From the NCBI RefSeq assembly GCF_000430525.1, contig NZ_AUME01000011.1, positions 1 to 64,000 on the forward strand: 64,000 nt of DNA. The letters are read 5' to 3'. The notes below the pieces were generated by a model. It saw nothing but the letters and a program-made list of their open reading frames with translations. It was not told where the DNA came from and did no database searches. Made by a program: the position numbers and the translations under genes. The DNA is from Prevotella corporis DSM 18810 = JCM 8529 (GTDB taxonomy: Bacteria > Bacteroidota > Bacteroidia > Bacteroidales > Bacteroidaceae). Within the stretch, counting starts at the first letter, position 1. Every line of letters starts with the position of its first letter. Below, in pieces: positions 16,235 to 24,320 of the stretch.

Positions 16235-17464
16235 TTATTTTGTCAGGCGTTTGCTCATATAACGCACGGGATACCAAACGGCAAGCCATCCAACAATGAT
16301 GACGGTGAAGAAGATAGCCACGATGTCCCAGGGGTGAACGCTGATGGGGTAGGCGCTGACGACAAAGTTGCTGGCTTGGTCGCCCAGTTTGACGATACCG
16401 AAAGTCTGTTGCAGCCAACACAGCAGCAGTCCGATGCCAATGCCGATAACGGCGCCGGCAGCCGATATCATTCGCCCTTCGAAGAGGAACACCTGATTGA
16501 TTTGTCTGTCGGTTGCGCCCAAGTTTCGCAAGGTTTGAATGTCTGGTTTCTTGTCAATCATCAGCATTGAGAGCGATCCGATGATGTTAAAGCAAGCCAC
16601 CATTAATATAAAGGTGAGGAAAATGTAGGCGAAGAGTTTCTCGATGCGCATGATGTTGAACGTGTCGGCCTGCTGTTCGTAGCGGTCCTTCACCAGGAAC
16701 TGGTCGCCGGCAAGCCTTTCTATTTCCTTCTTGGTCTTTTCGATGTCCTCTCCAGCCTTGAGTCGCAGCTCCAGCGACGTGATTTGCCCTTGTCGGTTGA
16801 ACAGTCGCCGTGCGAAGTCGATGGAGGTGATGATGTAGTTGCGGTCGTATTTGTTCTGTTTCACCTGAAACACTACGCCAGGCGATATGAGAGAGTCGGA
16901 GACGAATGCCGCTGCGGGGTTCGACATGTCGTATTGTCCTTTGCGCTGGGGAGCATAGATGTGGAGAAAGTCCTGCCACATCACGGTGGTGTTGAGCGTT
17001 TGAGCCAGCCCTATGCCGATAACCCCATATTCGAGATTGGCCAAGCGTAACTTGAATTCGCCGTCGCCGTAGAGTATGTCGCTGATATGGGTGAGTGAGT
17101 CGAAGTTCTGCTCTACTCCTTTCACCATCACCATGGCCTGTTTGCCATGATAGGTGGCCAGTGCCTGGTCGGTGACGCACTCTGTCGCCACCTCGACGCT
17201 GGTCAGTGCCTTGATTTTGGCAATGGTCGGGTCGTCGGCAGCTATGACTTTGCCCTTCGCAGCCTCTATCTTCAGCTGCGGATCGAAGTTGGTGAAGAAT
17301 GAGGCGACAAGGTCAGAAAAACCGTTGAAGCCGCTTAGCACGACCACCAGTGCCATAGTGGCCACGGCAACGCCAATCACTGAAATCAGACTGATGACAT
17401 TGATGGCGTGGGTGCTCTTCTTGGAGAAGAGGTAACGTCGTGCGATGTAGAAGGGAAAGTTCAT
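16235..17464 (-). CDS. FtsX-like / LolC-LolE-type ABC transporter permease
   Basis: 409 residues from MNFPFYIARRYLFSKKSTHA at 17464; the 13 extra codons upstream look spurious. Four transmembrane helices in the MacB/LolE arrangement: one near residues 20-45 (INVISLISVIGVAVATMALV), a large periplasmic domain (about 45-270), then three C-terminal helices (about 275-300, 325-350, 370-390). The segment between the second and third helices, LSMLMIDKKPDIQTLRNLGA, matches the coupling region of lipoprotein-release permeases. The ATPase partner is not in the window. Last gene of the aroQ-methyltransferase-rbfA operon, 73 bases after rbfA. Confidence 0.85.
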   Translation of the reverse strand: MNFPFYIARRYLFSKKSTHAINVISLISVIGVAVATMALVVVLSGFNGFSDLVASFFTNFDPQLKIEAAKGKVIAADDPTIAKIKALTSVEVATECVTDQALATYHGKQAMVMVKGVEQNFDSLTHISDILYGDGEFKLRLANLEYGVIGIGLAQTLNTTVMWQDFLHIYAPQRKGQYDMSNPAAAFVSDSLISPGVVFQVKQNKYDRNYIITSIDFARRLFNRQGQITSLELRLKAGEDIEKTKKEIERLAGDQFLVKDRYEQQADTFNIMRIEKLFAYIFLTFILMVACFNIIGSLSMLMIDKKPDIQTLRNLGATDRQINQVFLFEGRMISAAGAVIGIGIGLLLCWLQQTFGIVKLGDQASNFVVSAYPISVHPWDIVAIFFTVIIVGWLAVWYPVRYMSKRLTK

Positions 17465-17537
17465 GTTGTGCGAAGCTCCAGTCGGTGGTCCGCATCCCGT
17501 CACGCAGCTGATGGGGCGGGATGGCGACGTGAAGTTG

Positions 17538-17873
17538 TCATTTCTTTAAAAGCTCGTCAATTCTCTCGATATAGTCCAGCGAGTCGTCGATGAAGAAACG
17601 CAGTTCGGGGATGATGCGCAACTGGTTGCGAACGCGCTGTCCGAGGTTGTAGCGGATGGTTTTCTCATTGGCGTTGATGTTCTTCAGCAGCTCCTCGCTC
17701 TTGTCCGACGGGAAAATGCTCAGGTAGGCCGTGCAGATGCTGAGGTCTGGGCTCACCTTCGTGCGGGTAACACTCACCAAGACCCCGTGCATGGCGCGGG
17801 TCTGGCTCTGGAAAATGCTTGCCAACTCCTTCTGGAGCAAGCGTGCTATTCGGTTTTGTCTTGTTTCTTGCAT
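17538..17873 (-). CDS. rbfA: ribosome-binding factor A
   Basis: 111 residues from MQETRQNRIARLLQKELASI at 17873; the longer frame to 17945 adds 24 residues of improbable composition. A KH-like fold protein that binds the 30S subunit and assists 16S rRNA maturation. The family pattern is visible in VSVTRTKVSPDLSICTAYLS and RVRNQLRIIPELRFFIDDSL. Length is typical. Third gene of the minus-strand operon headed by aroQ. Confidence 0.9.
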   Translation of the reverse strand: MQETRQNRIARLLQKELASIFQSQTRAMHGVLVSVTRTKVSPDLSICTAYLSIFPSDKSEELLKNINANEKTIRYNLGQRVRNQLRIIPELRFFIDDSLDYIERIDELLKK

Positions 17874-17994
17874 ATTGTATGGCTTTGTATTTGTTCCTGA
17901 ACAGCTGCTCCCTTGTTCCTGTCTCGATGGGGCATCGGCTGGCATGTTCAGTTTGATGGTGCAAAGGTAGATATTCTTTGCGATATATGGAAAC

Positions 17995-18633
17995 TTATTT
18001 TTTGCGAATGATGGTCAGTCCGTCGCGCAGCGGCAATATGACTTTCTCTACCCGTGGGTCTTCAGCAACGAAATCGTTGAAGTCGCAGATGCCCAGCGTC
18101 TGTTGGTCGTGGTCGTAGGCTGGGTCAGTGACATGTCCGTCCCAGAGGGTGTTGTCGGCAAGTATGAAACCGCCGGGGCGGAGAATGGATAGCGCCATCT
18201 CGTAGGTCTGGAGATAGCTTCGCTTGTCGCCGTCGATGAATGCCATGTCGAACGTGATGCCAAGTTTCGGAGCTTCGGTGTTGGCGTCTCCAATACGGAA
18301 GTCGATTTTGTCTGCCACCGCTGAGCCTTCAATCCATGGGCGCGTGAAATCCTCCATCTCATCGTTGATTTCGAAAGTATATAACTTGCCACCTTCGGGT
18401 AGTCCCTCTGCGAGGCAGATGGCCGAATAGCCACTGAATGTCCCCACTTCCAGCACGTTTTTGGGCTGCGCCATCTCTACAATGAGCTTGAGAAAACGGC
18501 CTTGGATATGGCCACTCGCCATCCTGCCGTGTATGGTGTGGATGTTCGTGGCTCGGTAGAGACGATAGAGATAATCGCCTTCGGGGTCGATATGAGAACG
18601 GATGTAATTGTCGAGGACTTCTGTTTCGTTCAT
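17995..18633 (-). CDS. O-methyltransferase, class I SAM-dependent (catechol/caffeoyl-CoA type)
   Basis: 212 residues. The Rossmann SAM-binding site is VLEVGTFSGYSAICLAEGLP (about 60-80), with the acidic ribose ligand in LYTFEINDE. DMAFIDGDKRSYLQTYEMAL and GGFILADNTLWDGHV give the metal-binding Asp/Asp-Asn set of the divalent-cation-dependent family. The substrate is unknown. It lies 53 bases after aroQ and 121 before rbfA; the link to either pathway is not evident. Confidence 0.88.
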   Translation of the reverse strand: MNETEVLDNYIRSHIDPEGDYLYRLYRATNIHTIHGRMASGHIQGRFLKLIVEMAQPKNVLEVGTFSGYSAICLAEGLPEGGKLYTFEINDEMEDFTRPWIEGSAVADKIDFRIGDANTEAPKLGITFDMAFIDGDKRSYLQTYEMALSILRPGGFILADNTLWDGHVTDPAYDHDQQTLGICDFNDFVAEDPRVEKVILPLRDGLTIIRKK

Positions 18634-18686
18634 TGTTTTCTACTTGTTGCTGTGGTGTTCCTTGTCCACACGGGCTGAGTTCTTTC

Positions 18687-19103
18687 TCAGCCCATGAAGC
18701 TTTCGATGGCCAAACGATAGCTGTCGAGTCCGAATCCTTGGATGGTCCCTTTGCAGCCAGGGGCAATTACCGAGTGGTGGCGGAATTCCTCACGACCATT
18801 CACGTTGCTGATGTGAACCTCGACGACGGGAGTGCTGATGGAACGGATGCAGTCGAGCAGCGCAATGCTCGTGTGGGTGTAAGCACCGGCATTGAGAACA
18901 ATACCGTCGTAGGAGAAGCCAGCTTGTTGCATTTTGTCGATGAGCTCGCCTTCGATGTTGCTTTGGTAGTACTCTATCTCGATATTGGGGAATCGCTTGC
19001 GGAGCCTTGCCAGATAATCGTCCATCGATTCATTACCATAGACGGATGGTTCACGAGTTCCCAAGAGGTTAAGGTTCGGGCCATTGATGATGATTATTTT
19101 CAT
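18687..19103 (-). CDS. aroQ: type II 3-dehydroquinate dehydratase
   Basis: 138 residues from MKIIIINGPNLNLLGTREPS at 19103. Third step of the shikimate pathway, dehydroquinate to dehydroshikimate. The Asn, Arg and Tyr of NLNLLGTREPSVYGNES form the flexible lid with the catalytic Tyr. LNAGAYTHTSIALLD and VEVHISNVNGREEFRHHS carry the conserved Asn and His. The 12 residues before the chosen start, in the longer frame from 19139, have no family match and lie within the promoter region. First gene of the minus-strand operon to 16235. Confidence 0.92.
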   Translation of the reverse strand: MKIIIINGPNLNLLGTREPSVYGNESMDDYLARLRKRFPNIEIEYYQSNIEGELIDKMQQAGFSYDGIVLNAGAYTHTSIALLDCIRSISTPVVEVHISNVNGREEFRHHSVIAPGCKGTIQGFGLDSYRLAIESFMG

Positions 19104-19120
19104 ATTACGCTGAAATTGCT

Positions 19121-19136
19121 TATCTTTGCAAAAATA
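19121..19136. promoter_or_regulatory. abutting opposed -7 boxes for xerD (+) and aroQ (-)
   Basis: TATCTTTG (19121-19128, plus) is directly followed by CAAAAATA (19129-19136), which is TATTTTTG on the minus strand. Each box lies about 18-25 bases from its start codon, so the two start sites overlap and the promoters should exclude each other. Confidence 0.5.
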
Positions 19137-19145
19137 CATAATTAA

Positions 19146-20069
19146 ATGGAAACGGGCAAGGATTCATCCTCTAATCTTAAACGCAAGTACCAGCGTTACC
19201 TGAAGTTGGAGAAAGGATATTCGGATAATACGCTCGATGCCTACCTGCGCGACCTTGACAAGCTACTGGCTTATCTGGCAAGTGAGAGTGTTGATCCGCT
19301 GGAGGCCAGGTTGGAGCATATCGAACATTTTGCCGGAGCTGTTTGCGACCTTGGGATTGGTGCGCGCTCGCTGGCCCGGATACTGAGTGGCGTGCGACAG
19401 TTCTACCGTTATCTGGTGCTCGATGGTTACATCAAGGATAATCCTACCGAACTGCTCGAAACGCCGAAACTGCCCCAGCATCTTCCTGAGGTGCTCTCTA
19501 CCGCAGAGGTGGATATGCTTGAGGCTGCCATAGACTTGAGTAAGTGGGAGGGACAACGAAACAAGGCCATCATTGAGGTACTCTTTTCCTGTGGACTGCG
19601 TGTCTCTGAACTGACCAATCTAAAGATTTCCAACCTCTATAAGGAAGAACGCTTCGTGCGAGTGATGGGCAAAGGCTCAAAGGAGCGCCTCGTTCCCATT
19701 TCCCCCCGTGCGCTTGAGGAACTCGAATACTGGTTCATCGATCGCAATTCAATGACCATCAAGCCTGGCGAAGAGGACTATGTGTTCCTCAATCGCCGTG
19801 GGGCGCACCTCACTCGCACCATGGTTCTCATCATGATCAAGAACTATGCGCACGATGCTGGCATAGAGAAGGTTATATCTCCGCACACCCTCCGGCATTC
19901 ATTCGCCACCGCCTTGCTCGAAGGAGGTGCCGATTTGCGGGCTATTCAGGCCATGCTTGGACACGAAAGCATAGGAACGACGGAGATTTACACACACATC
20001 GACACTAAAACCCTCCGTCAGGAGATACTGGAACATCATCCAAGAAACATAAAATACCGTCAATCGTGA
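19146..20069 (+). CDS. xerD: tyrosine recombinase XerD type
   Basis: 307 residues, the typical length for XerC/XerD. N-terminal SAM-like core-binding domain (about 12-100: YQRYLKLEKGYSDNTLDAYL). Catalytic residues seen: R152 in SCGLRVSEL, Lys in MGKGSKERL (about 176), H247 and R250 in HTLRH, H273 in LGHESI, nucleophile Y282 in IYTHID. Resolves chromosome dimers at dif with its partner. No integrase-like extension and no neighbouring mobile genes, so the housekeeping role is preferred. Divergent from aroQ. Confidence 0.9.
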   Translation: METGKDSSSNLKRKYQRYLKLEKGYSDNTLDAYLRDLDKLLAYLASESVDPLEARLEHIEHFAGAVCDLGIGARSLARILSGVRQFYRYLVLDGYIKDNPTELLETPKLPQHLPEVLSTAEVDMLEAAIDLSKWEGQRNKAIIEVLFSCGLRVSELTNLKISNLYKEERFVRVMGKGSKERLVPISPRALEELEYWFIDRNSMTIKPGEEDYVFLNRRGAHLTRTMVLIMIKNYAHDAGIEKVISPHTLRHSFATALLEGGADLRAIQAMLGHESIGTTEIYTHIDTKTLRQEILEHHPRNIKYRQS

Positions 20070-20241
20070 CTCGTCTCAAAGCTTCTGGATGCCCTGTCTC
20101 AGCCCTCTGAAACCACCACACACCATACACGGAACGCAGTTCGTTCCACGTTTGCTCGCCAACAAGCTCTGTTTTAATTTATAATTTCTTAAGAACGGGG
20201 AAAAAAGTACCGAAAAAGTTATTATCTTTAAGGAATTTATG

Positions 20242-20249
20242 TACCTTTG
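20242..20249 (+). promoter_or_regulatory. -7 promoter box of the M16 protease gene
   Basis: TACCTTTG, 41 bases upstream of the chosen ATG at 20291. Confidence 0.55.
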
Positions 20250-20290
20250 TCGCAAATGAATAATTAATGTATTTTTTAACCTGTAATGAA

Positions 20291-23107
20291 ATGAAACTTA
20301 AACATTTGTTTTTAGTTGCTTTTCTTTTTGTTGCTGGTATGGTATCAGCCCAACAGCTGGGCTCAATTCCAGTGAACAAGAACGTAAGGCAAGGTAAACT
20401 CAGTAATGGGCTGACTTATTACATTTTGCATAATGAGTGGCCAGAGCATGTTGCCAATTTCTACATCGCACAGCGAGTAGGCTCAATTCAGGAAGAAGAG
20501 AACCAGCGAGGGTTAGCTCACTTCCTTGAGCACATGGCTTTCAACGGCTCGGAGCATTTCCCTGACTCTGCGCTTCTGGAGTTCACCCGTTCTCTTGGAG
20601 TTGAGTTCGGTAGCGATTTGAATGCTTACACCTCCATTGAAGAAACTGTTTATCGTGTTTGCAATGTGCCAACACAACGCCAGTCGGCACTCGACTCATG
20701 CCTGTTGATCATGAAGGACTGGTCGAATGGTCTGACGCTGGCTGACAAGGAAATCGATAAGGAACGTGGTGTAATCCATCAGGAGTGGCAGTTGGGACAG
20801 AATCCTATCATGCGCATCTACAACCGTGCTCTGCCCAAGCTCTATCCAGGTTCGAAATATGGTCTCCGACTTCCGATTGGCTTGATGAGCGTCGTTGATA
20901 ACTTCAAGTATCAGGCTCTTCGCGACTACTACCACAAGTGGTATCGCCCTGACAACCAGTGTATCATTGTCGTTGGTGATGTCGATGTTGACCATACGGA
21001 AGCCGAAATCAAGAAATTGTGGGCCAATGTCACAGTTCCCGCTGATGCTGCACAAGTTGTCGAAGAGCAAGTGCCTGACAATCCCCAACCTATTTATGTG
21101 TTTGACAAGGATAAGGAGATGCAGAATTCATCGGTTGGTTTCGCTATGAAGCATGATCCTTTCCCGAAAGCAATGAAGGGCAATCAGGCATATTACATCG
21201 ATAGCTATCTGAAGGAAATGATTTCGATGATGCTCAACCAGCGCTTGCGGGAAATGTCTCAGAAGGCTGACTGCCCGTTTACGAGTGCATATAGTTACGA
21301 TGGGGATTATATCCTTTCAAGTACGAAGGCCGCATTTCAGTTTGGCGCTACTGCAAAGGAAGGTAAGGATCTTGAGACACTTGCTGCTCTCTATCGTGAG
21401 GCTCAACGTGTGCGCCAGTATGGTTTCACACCAGGTGAGTTTGACCGTATGAAGGCAGAGTATATGTCACAATTGGATGCGCAGTATGCCAACCGCAATA
21501 AAATAAAGAACGACCAATATGGCGACGAGCTTCGTGATTACTATCTTAACAACGAACCTATTCCAGGCAAGGAAGAAGAATATCAGATTATGAAGCAGCT
21601 CATAGACATGCCAGTACTTAACATTGATGTTGCCAATGAATATGCTAAAGAACTGATTTCTGACAACGACAGTAATTTCGTTGCATTCATCTATGCACAG
21701 GAAAAAGCAGGTAAAGTTTATCCGACAGAGGACAAGATGGCGCAGACCATCAAGGCTGTTCGTGCTGAGAAGTTAGAACCTTATGTTGACAATGTGAAGA
21801 GTGAGCCTATCCTCGACGAGAAAAAGTTGCCAAAGGCAGGAAAGATTGTCAAGGAAACCGAGAACAAAACTTTCGGCTACAAGGAACTCACATTGAGCAA
21901 CGGCGCACGTGTCATCCTGAAAAAAACAGATTTCAAGGATAATGAGATTCGTTTCAGCGCATCGGCAAAGGGCGGTTCAGGTTCGTATGGAAAAGCCGAC
22001 TTCGATAATCTGCAGCTCTTCAACTCGGTAATCTCTGTCAGCGGATTGGGTAACTTCTCACATCAGGAGTTACAGAAAGCCCTCTCTGGCAAGCAGGTGA
22101 GTACGGGTGTCGGACTCTCTTCTTACTATCAGAGCATCTCAGGTAACTCTGTGCCAAAGGATATTGAGACAATGCTCCAGTTGGTTTACCTCAAGTTCAC
22201 CAACATTACAAAGGATCAGGAGGCTTTCAATGCCATGATGACACAGTACGAGCAGGCTTTGAAGAACAAGCACCTCTCACCAGAGAGCGTATTCTCTGAC
22301 TCACTCACATTAACTATCTACGATCACAACCCTCGTTATGCACCACTCTCTGTCAACACGTTGAAGGGTGTTAACTACGACCGTATCCTTCAGATATGGA
22401 AAGAGCGCTTCGCTAATCCAGGACAGTTCGTTTACTACTTCGTGGGTAACTTCGATGAGGCTACACTTCGCCCATTGATTGAGAAGTACATCGGTTGCTT
22501 GCCAAAGGGCAAGGCCGAGAATTGGACTAACGTTACTGGCTTCGCTAAGGGCAAAAGGGAGAACAAGTTTACCCTCAAGTCTGAAGTACCAAAGGCTATC
22601 GCCATGGAATTGTGGCACCAACCATTGGCTTACAATGTTGAGAACTATGTTTTGGCCGACGCTGCGGCACAGATATTGTCGATGGTCTATCTGAAGAATA
22701 TCCGCGAGGATGAAGGTGCGGCTTACTCTGTTGGAGCAAGCGGTGCCCTGAACCGTCGTGGCGACGAGACATTGGCACTGATGCAGGCTTATTGTCCTAT
22801 GGATCCGAATAAGGCCGACTTAGCCGTGAAGCTCCTCAACGATGGAATCAAGGAAAACTCTATCAAGGTTGATGAGGACAAACTTCAGAAGGTGAAGGAC
22901 TTTATGCTCAAGCAGGCCGATATAGACGCTAAGAGCAACGGTCACTGGCTGAATGTAATCGACGAATACATCTGGTCGGGCGTTGACATTCAGAGTGGTT
23001 ACAAGGCTGCCGTTCAGGGCCTGACAACTGCAAAGATTGCAGCCTACCTCAAGGGATTGCTCGCTGCGGGCAATCACTGTGAGATTGTTATGACACCCGC
23101 CAAGTAA
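20291..23107 (+). CDS. secreted M16 family zinc protease (two-lobed, pitrilysin type)
   Basis: 938 residues from MKLKHLFLVAFLFVAGMVSA; the upstream in-frame ATG at 20267 adds eight residues before the signal peptide and is less likely. Signal peptide 1-20. The inverted zinc motif HFLEH (H77, E80, H81) lies in the first M16 domain, with the third ligand region NAYTSIEETVYRV downstream. A second, catalytically silent M16 repeat occupies the C-terminal half (from about 520, ELTLSNGARVILKKTDFKDN), with REDEGAAYSVGASGALNRRG near 800. Periplasmic or exported peptidase; degradation of peptides taken from outside is plausible. Single gene, with a terminator downstream. Confidence 0.9.
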   Translation: MKLKHLFLVAFLFVAGMVSAQQLGSIPVNKNVRQGKLSNGLTYYILHNEWPEHVANFYIAQRVGSIQEEENQRGLAHFLEHMAFNGSEHFPDSALLEFTRSLGVEFGSDLNAYTSIEETVYRVCNVPTQRQSALDSCLLIMKDWSNGLTLADKEIDKERGVIHQEWQLGQNPIMRIYNRALPKLYPGSKYGLRLPIGLMSVVDNFKYQALRDYYHKWYRPDNQCIIVVGDVDVDHTEAEIKKLWANVTVPADAAQVVEEQVPDNPQPIYVFDKDKEMQNSSVGFAMKHDPFPKAMKGNQAYYIDSYLKEMISMMLNQRLREMSQKADCPFTSAYSYDGDYILSSTKAAFQFGATAKEGKDLETLAALYREAQRVRQYGFTPGEFDRMKAEYMSQLDAQYANRNKIKNDQYGDELRDYYLNNEPIPGKEEEYQIMKQLIDMPVLNIDVANEYAKELISDNDSNFVAFIYAQEKAGKVYPTEDKMAQTIKAVRAEKLEPYVDNVKSEPILDEKKLPKAGKIVKETENKTFGYKELTLSNGARVILKKTDFKDNEIRFSASAKGGSGSYGKADFDNLQLFNSVISVSGLGNFSHQELQKALSGKQVSTGVGLSSYYQSISGNSVPKDIETMLQLVYLKFTNITKDQEAFNAMMTQYEQALKNKHLSPESVFSDSLTLTIYDHNPRYAPLSVNTLKGVNYDRILQIWKERFANPGQFVYYFVGNFDEATLRPLIEKYIGCLPKGKAENWTNVTGFAKGKRENKFTLKSEVPKAIAMELWHQPLAYNVENYVLADAAAQILSMVYLKNIREDEGAAYSVGASGALNRRGDETLALMQAYCPMDPNKADLAVKLLNDGIKENSIKVDEDKLQKVKDFMLKQADIDAKSNGHWLNVIDEYIWSGVDIQSGYKAAVQGLTTAKIAAYLKGLLAAGNHCEIVMTPAK

Positions 23108-23181
23108 GAAAAGGCTTTCCTGAAATCAGGGAAAGTGAACAATAGAGGGAGGGTGTTTCAACACTCCAAATATTAATAACT

Positions 23182-23226
23182 AAAAACTCGTTGTACGTTC
23201 TTGTGTAGATGTACAGCGAGTTTTTG
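23182..23226 (+). terminator. intrinsic terminator after the M16 protease gene
   Basis: Stem AAAACTCGTTGTAC pairs with GTACAGCGAGTTTTT across an 11-base loop, ending in TTTTT. Confidence 0.7.
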
Positions 23227-23402
23227 ATTTCCAGTCAATCGCGCATCTGTCTCAGGCTGCCGTTGGTAGTGTAAGAACAAAAGTGTAACTGTGTCATAGT
23301 TGAAATTTTCTATGGTCTGAAGTTACTGCATTTGACTCTGAAAAACAGTGTAGAAAATGGGATGCATAACATGTTGGTAATCAGTATAAAAGAACTCGTT
23401 AC

Positions 23403-23468
23403 ACAAAAGCTGACCTTTTGCATTGCAAAAGGTCAGCTTTTATCACGCAATAGGTCATCTTTTACTCG
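23403..23468. repeat. 22-base phased palindrome array C
   Basis: Three regular units at 23403, 23425 and 23447: AAAAGCTGACCTTTT, AAAAGGTCAGCTTTT and AATAGGTCATCTTTT, exactly 22 bases apart. The gap 23108-23706 holds the terminator, this array and the promoter of the next operon, and no gene. Confidence 0.8.
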
Positions 23469-23632
23469 TTATCGCTTACGAACGAAATTCTACTTGGAAA
23501 GCAGAGAGAACCCCACCAGCTTCATTCAAGACGAGGAGAAAGAAGGCAGATTCCTCTGAAATAGTTGAGTTACCAATCAGATAGCCTTGCGTAGAGGCCC
23601 TTTCCATTACATAGAAATATTGTTAAATAATC

Positions 23633-23651
23633 AACATTATTATTTAATGTT
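23633..23651. promoter_or_regulatory. 19-bp dyad over the -33 region of the uptake locus
   Basis: AACATTA and TAATGTT form a perfect 7-5-7 inverted repeat ending one base before TTG (23652-23654), the -33 element of the promoter. Its length and A/T-rich dyad resemble Fur/Zur-type boxes; regulator identity is inferred only. Confidence 0.5.
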
Positions 23652-23681
23652 TTGTGTAATCATGAAAAGTTCTTAACTTTG
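23652..23681 (+). promoter_or_regulatory. promoter of the uptake locus
   Basis: TTG at 23652, 19-base spacer, TAACTTTG at 23674-23681; start codon at 23707. Confidence 0.6.
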
Positions 23682-23706
23682 CAGTTCGACTGAAGTTATA
23701 TTACTG

Positions 23707-24060
23707 ATGACAAACAGATACTTACACGATAAAAAACGAGCGCTTGTCGCTTGGTGGCTTTTGGCAGTTTTCACGTTGCCATTGATCATCTGTACGTTCC
23801 ATGTTTGTCAGATCGGCAATGAATTTGGGGGCACAGGAGCAGTGGTTTATCCGGCACAACATTCCGCTGGTCATCATGCAGACACCTGTCCTATCTGTCA
23901 CTTCTCCTTTTTCAGTTTTTTAAAGCCTGTTTCTTTGCATGTTGAGGCAATTGCCCTAACATGTATTGTAGGCATCCTTCTTTTTACTACCGTAGGTTTC
24001 TATTGTACGACAAGCGAAACACACGGTCTTCGCGCACCACCGGCATTGGCTATGGTTTAA
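23707..24060 (+). CDS. small membrane protein with His/Cys motif, first gene of the uptake locus
   Basis: 117 residues with two hydrophobic segments (about 16-36, ALVAWWLLAVFTLPLIICTF, and about 78-98). Between them lies a possible metal-binding stretch: HSAGHHADTCPICHFSFFSF (about 57-76), with four His and a CPIC pair. No family recognised with certainty; the arrangement recalls small metal-linked membrane proteins such as DUF2946. It is followed by a TonB-dependent receptor and two DUF4625 lipoproteins on the same strand, so a role in metal uptake or its regulation is a reasonable guess. Confidence 0.65.
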   Translation: MTNRYLHDKKRALVAWWLLAVFTLPLIICTFHVCQIGNEFGGTGAVVYPAQHSAGHHADTCPICHFSFFSFLKPVSLHVEAIALTCIVGILLFTTVGFYCTTSETHGLRAPPALAMV

Positions 24061-24116
24061 TTCCCGTATTATGGGATTAACATAGCGTTTTTCTAATTGC
24101 TCAGAATACCACCAAA

Positions 24117-24150
24117 AACCAGCTAAACGACAAAGTCGTATCGGCTGGTT
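24117..24150 (+). promoter_or_regulatory. hairpin in the leader of the TonB-dependent receptor gene
   Basis: AACCAGC / GCTGGTT (24117-24123, 24144-24150) encloses an inner stem ACGAC / GTCGT (24127-24131, 24135-24139). There is no T-run after it, so it is not a simple terminator. It lies in the 260-base gap between the small membrane protein and the receptor, and may be a leader structure or a processing site. Confidence 0.35.
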
Positions 24151-24320
24151 GTCAAGTGTGGGGATATGTTGGCGTACTGCACTTTTATCGAAGTGTGGTA
24201 TTACGGTCGGCAGCACCCTTTTATTCCGAAAGCAATAGTGTGAATCCACTCTTTCACTCATTAGCTAATTTCTACAGATGAGCGAGGGTAAATAGCAAAC
24301 CATCTATTTAAATCATCGAA

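Noticed and set aside
24061..24320. Cobalamin riboswitch before the TonB-dependent receptor
   Set aside because: No B12-box-like conserved segment is visible; only a simple hairpin is supported.
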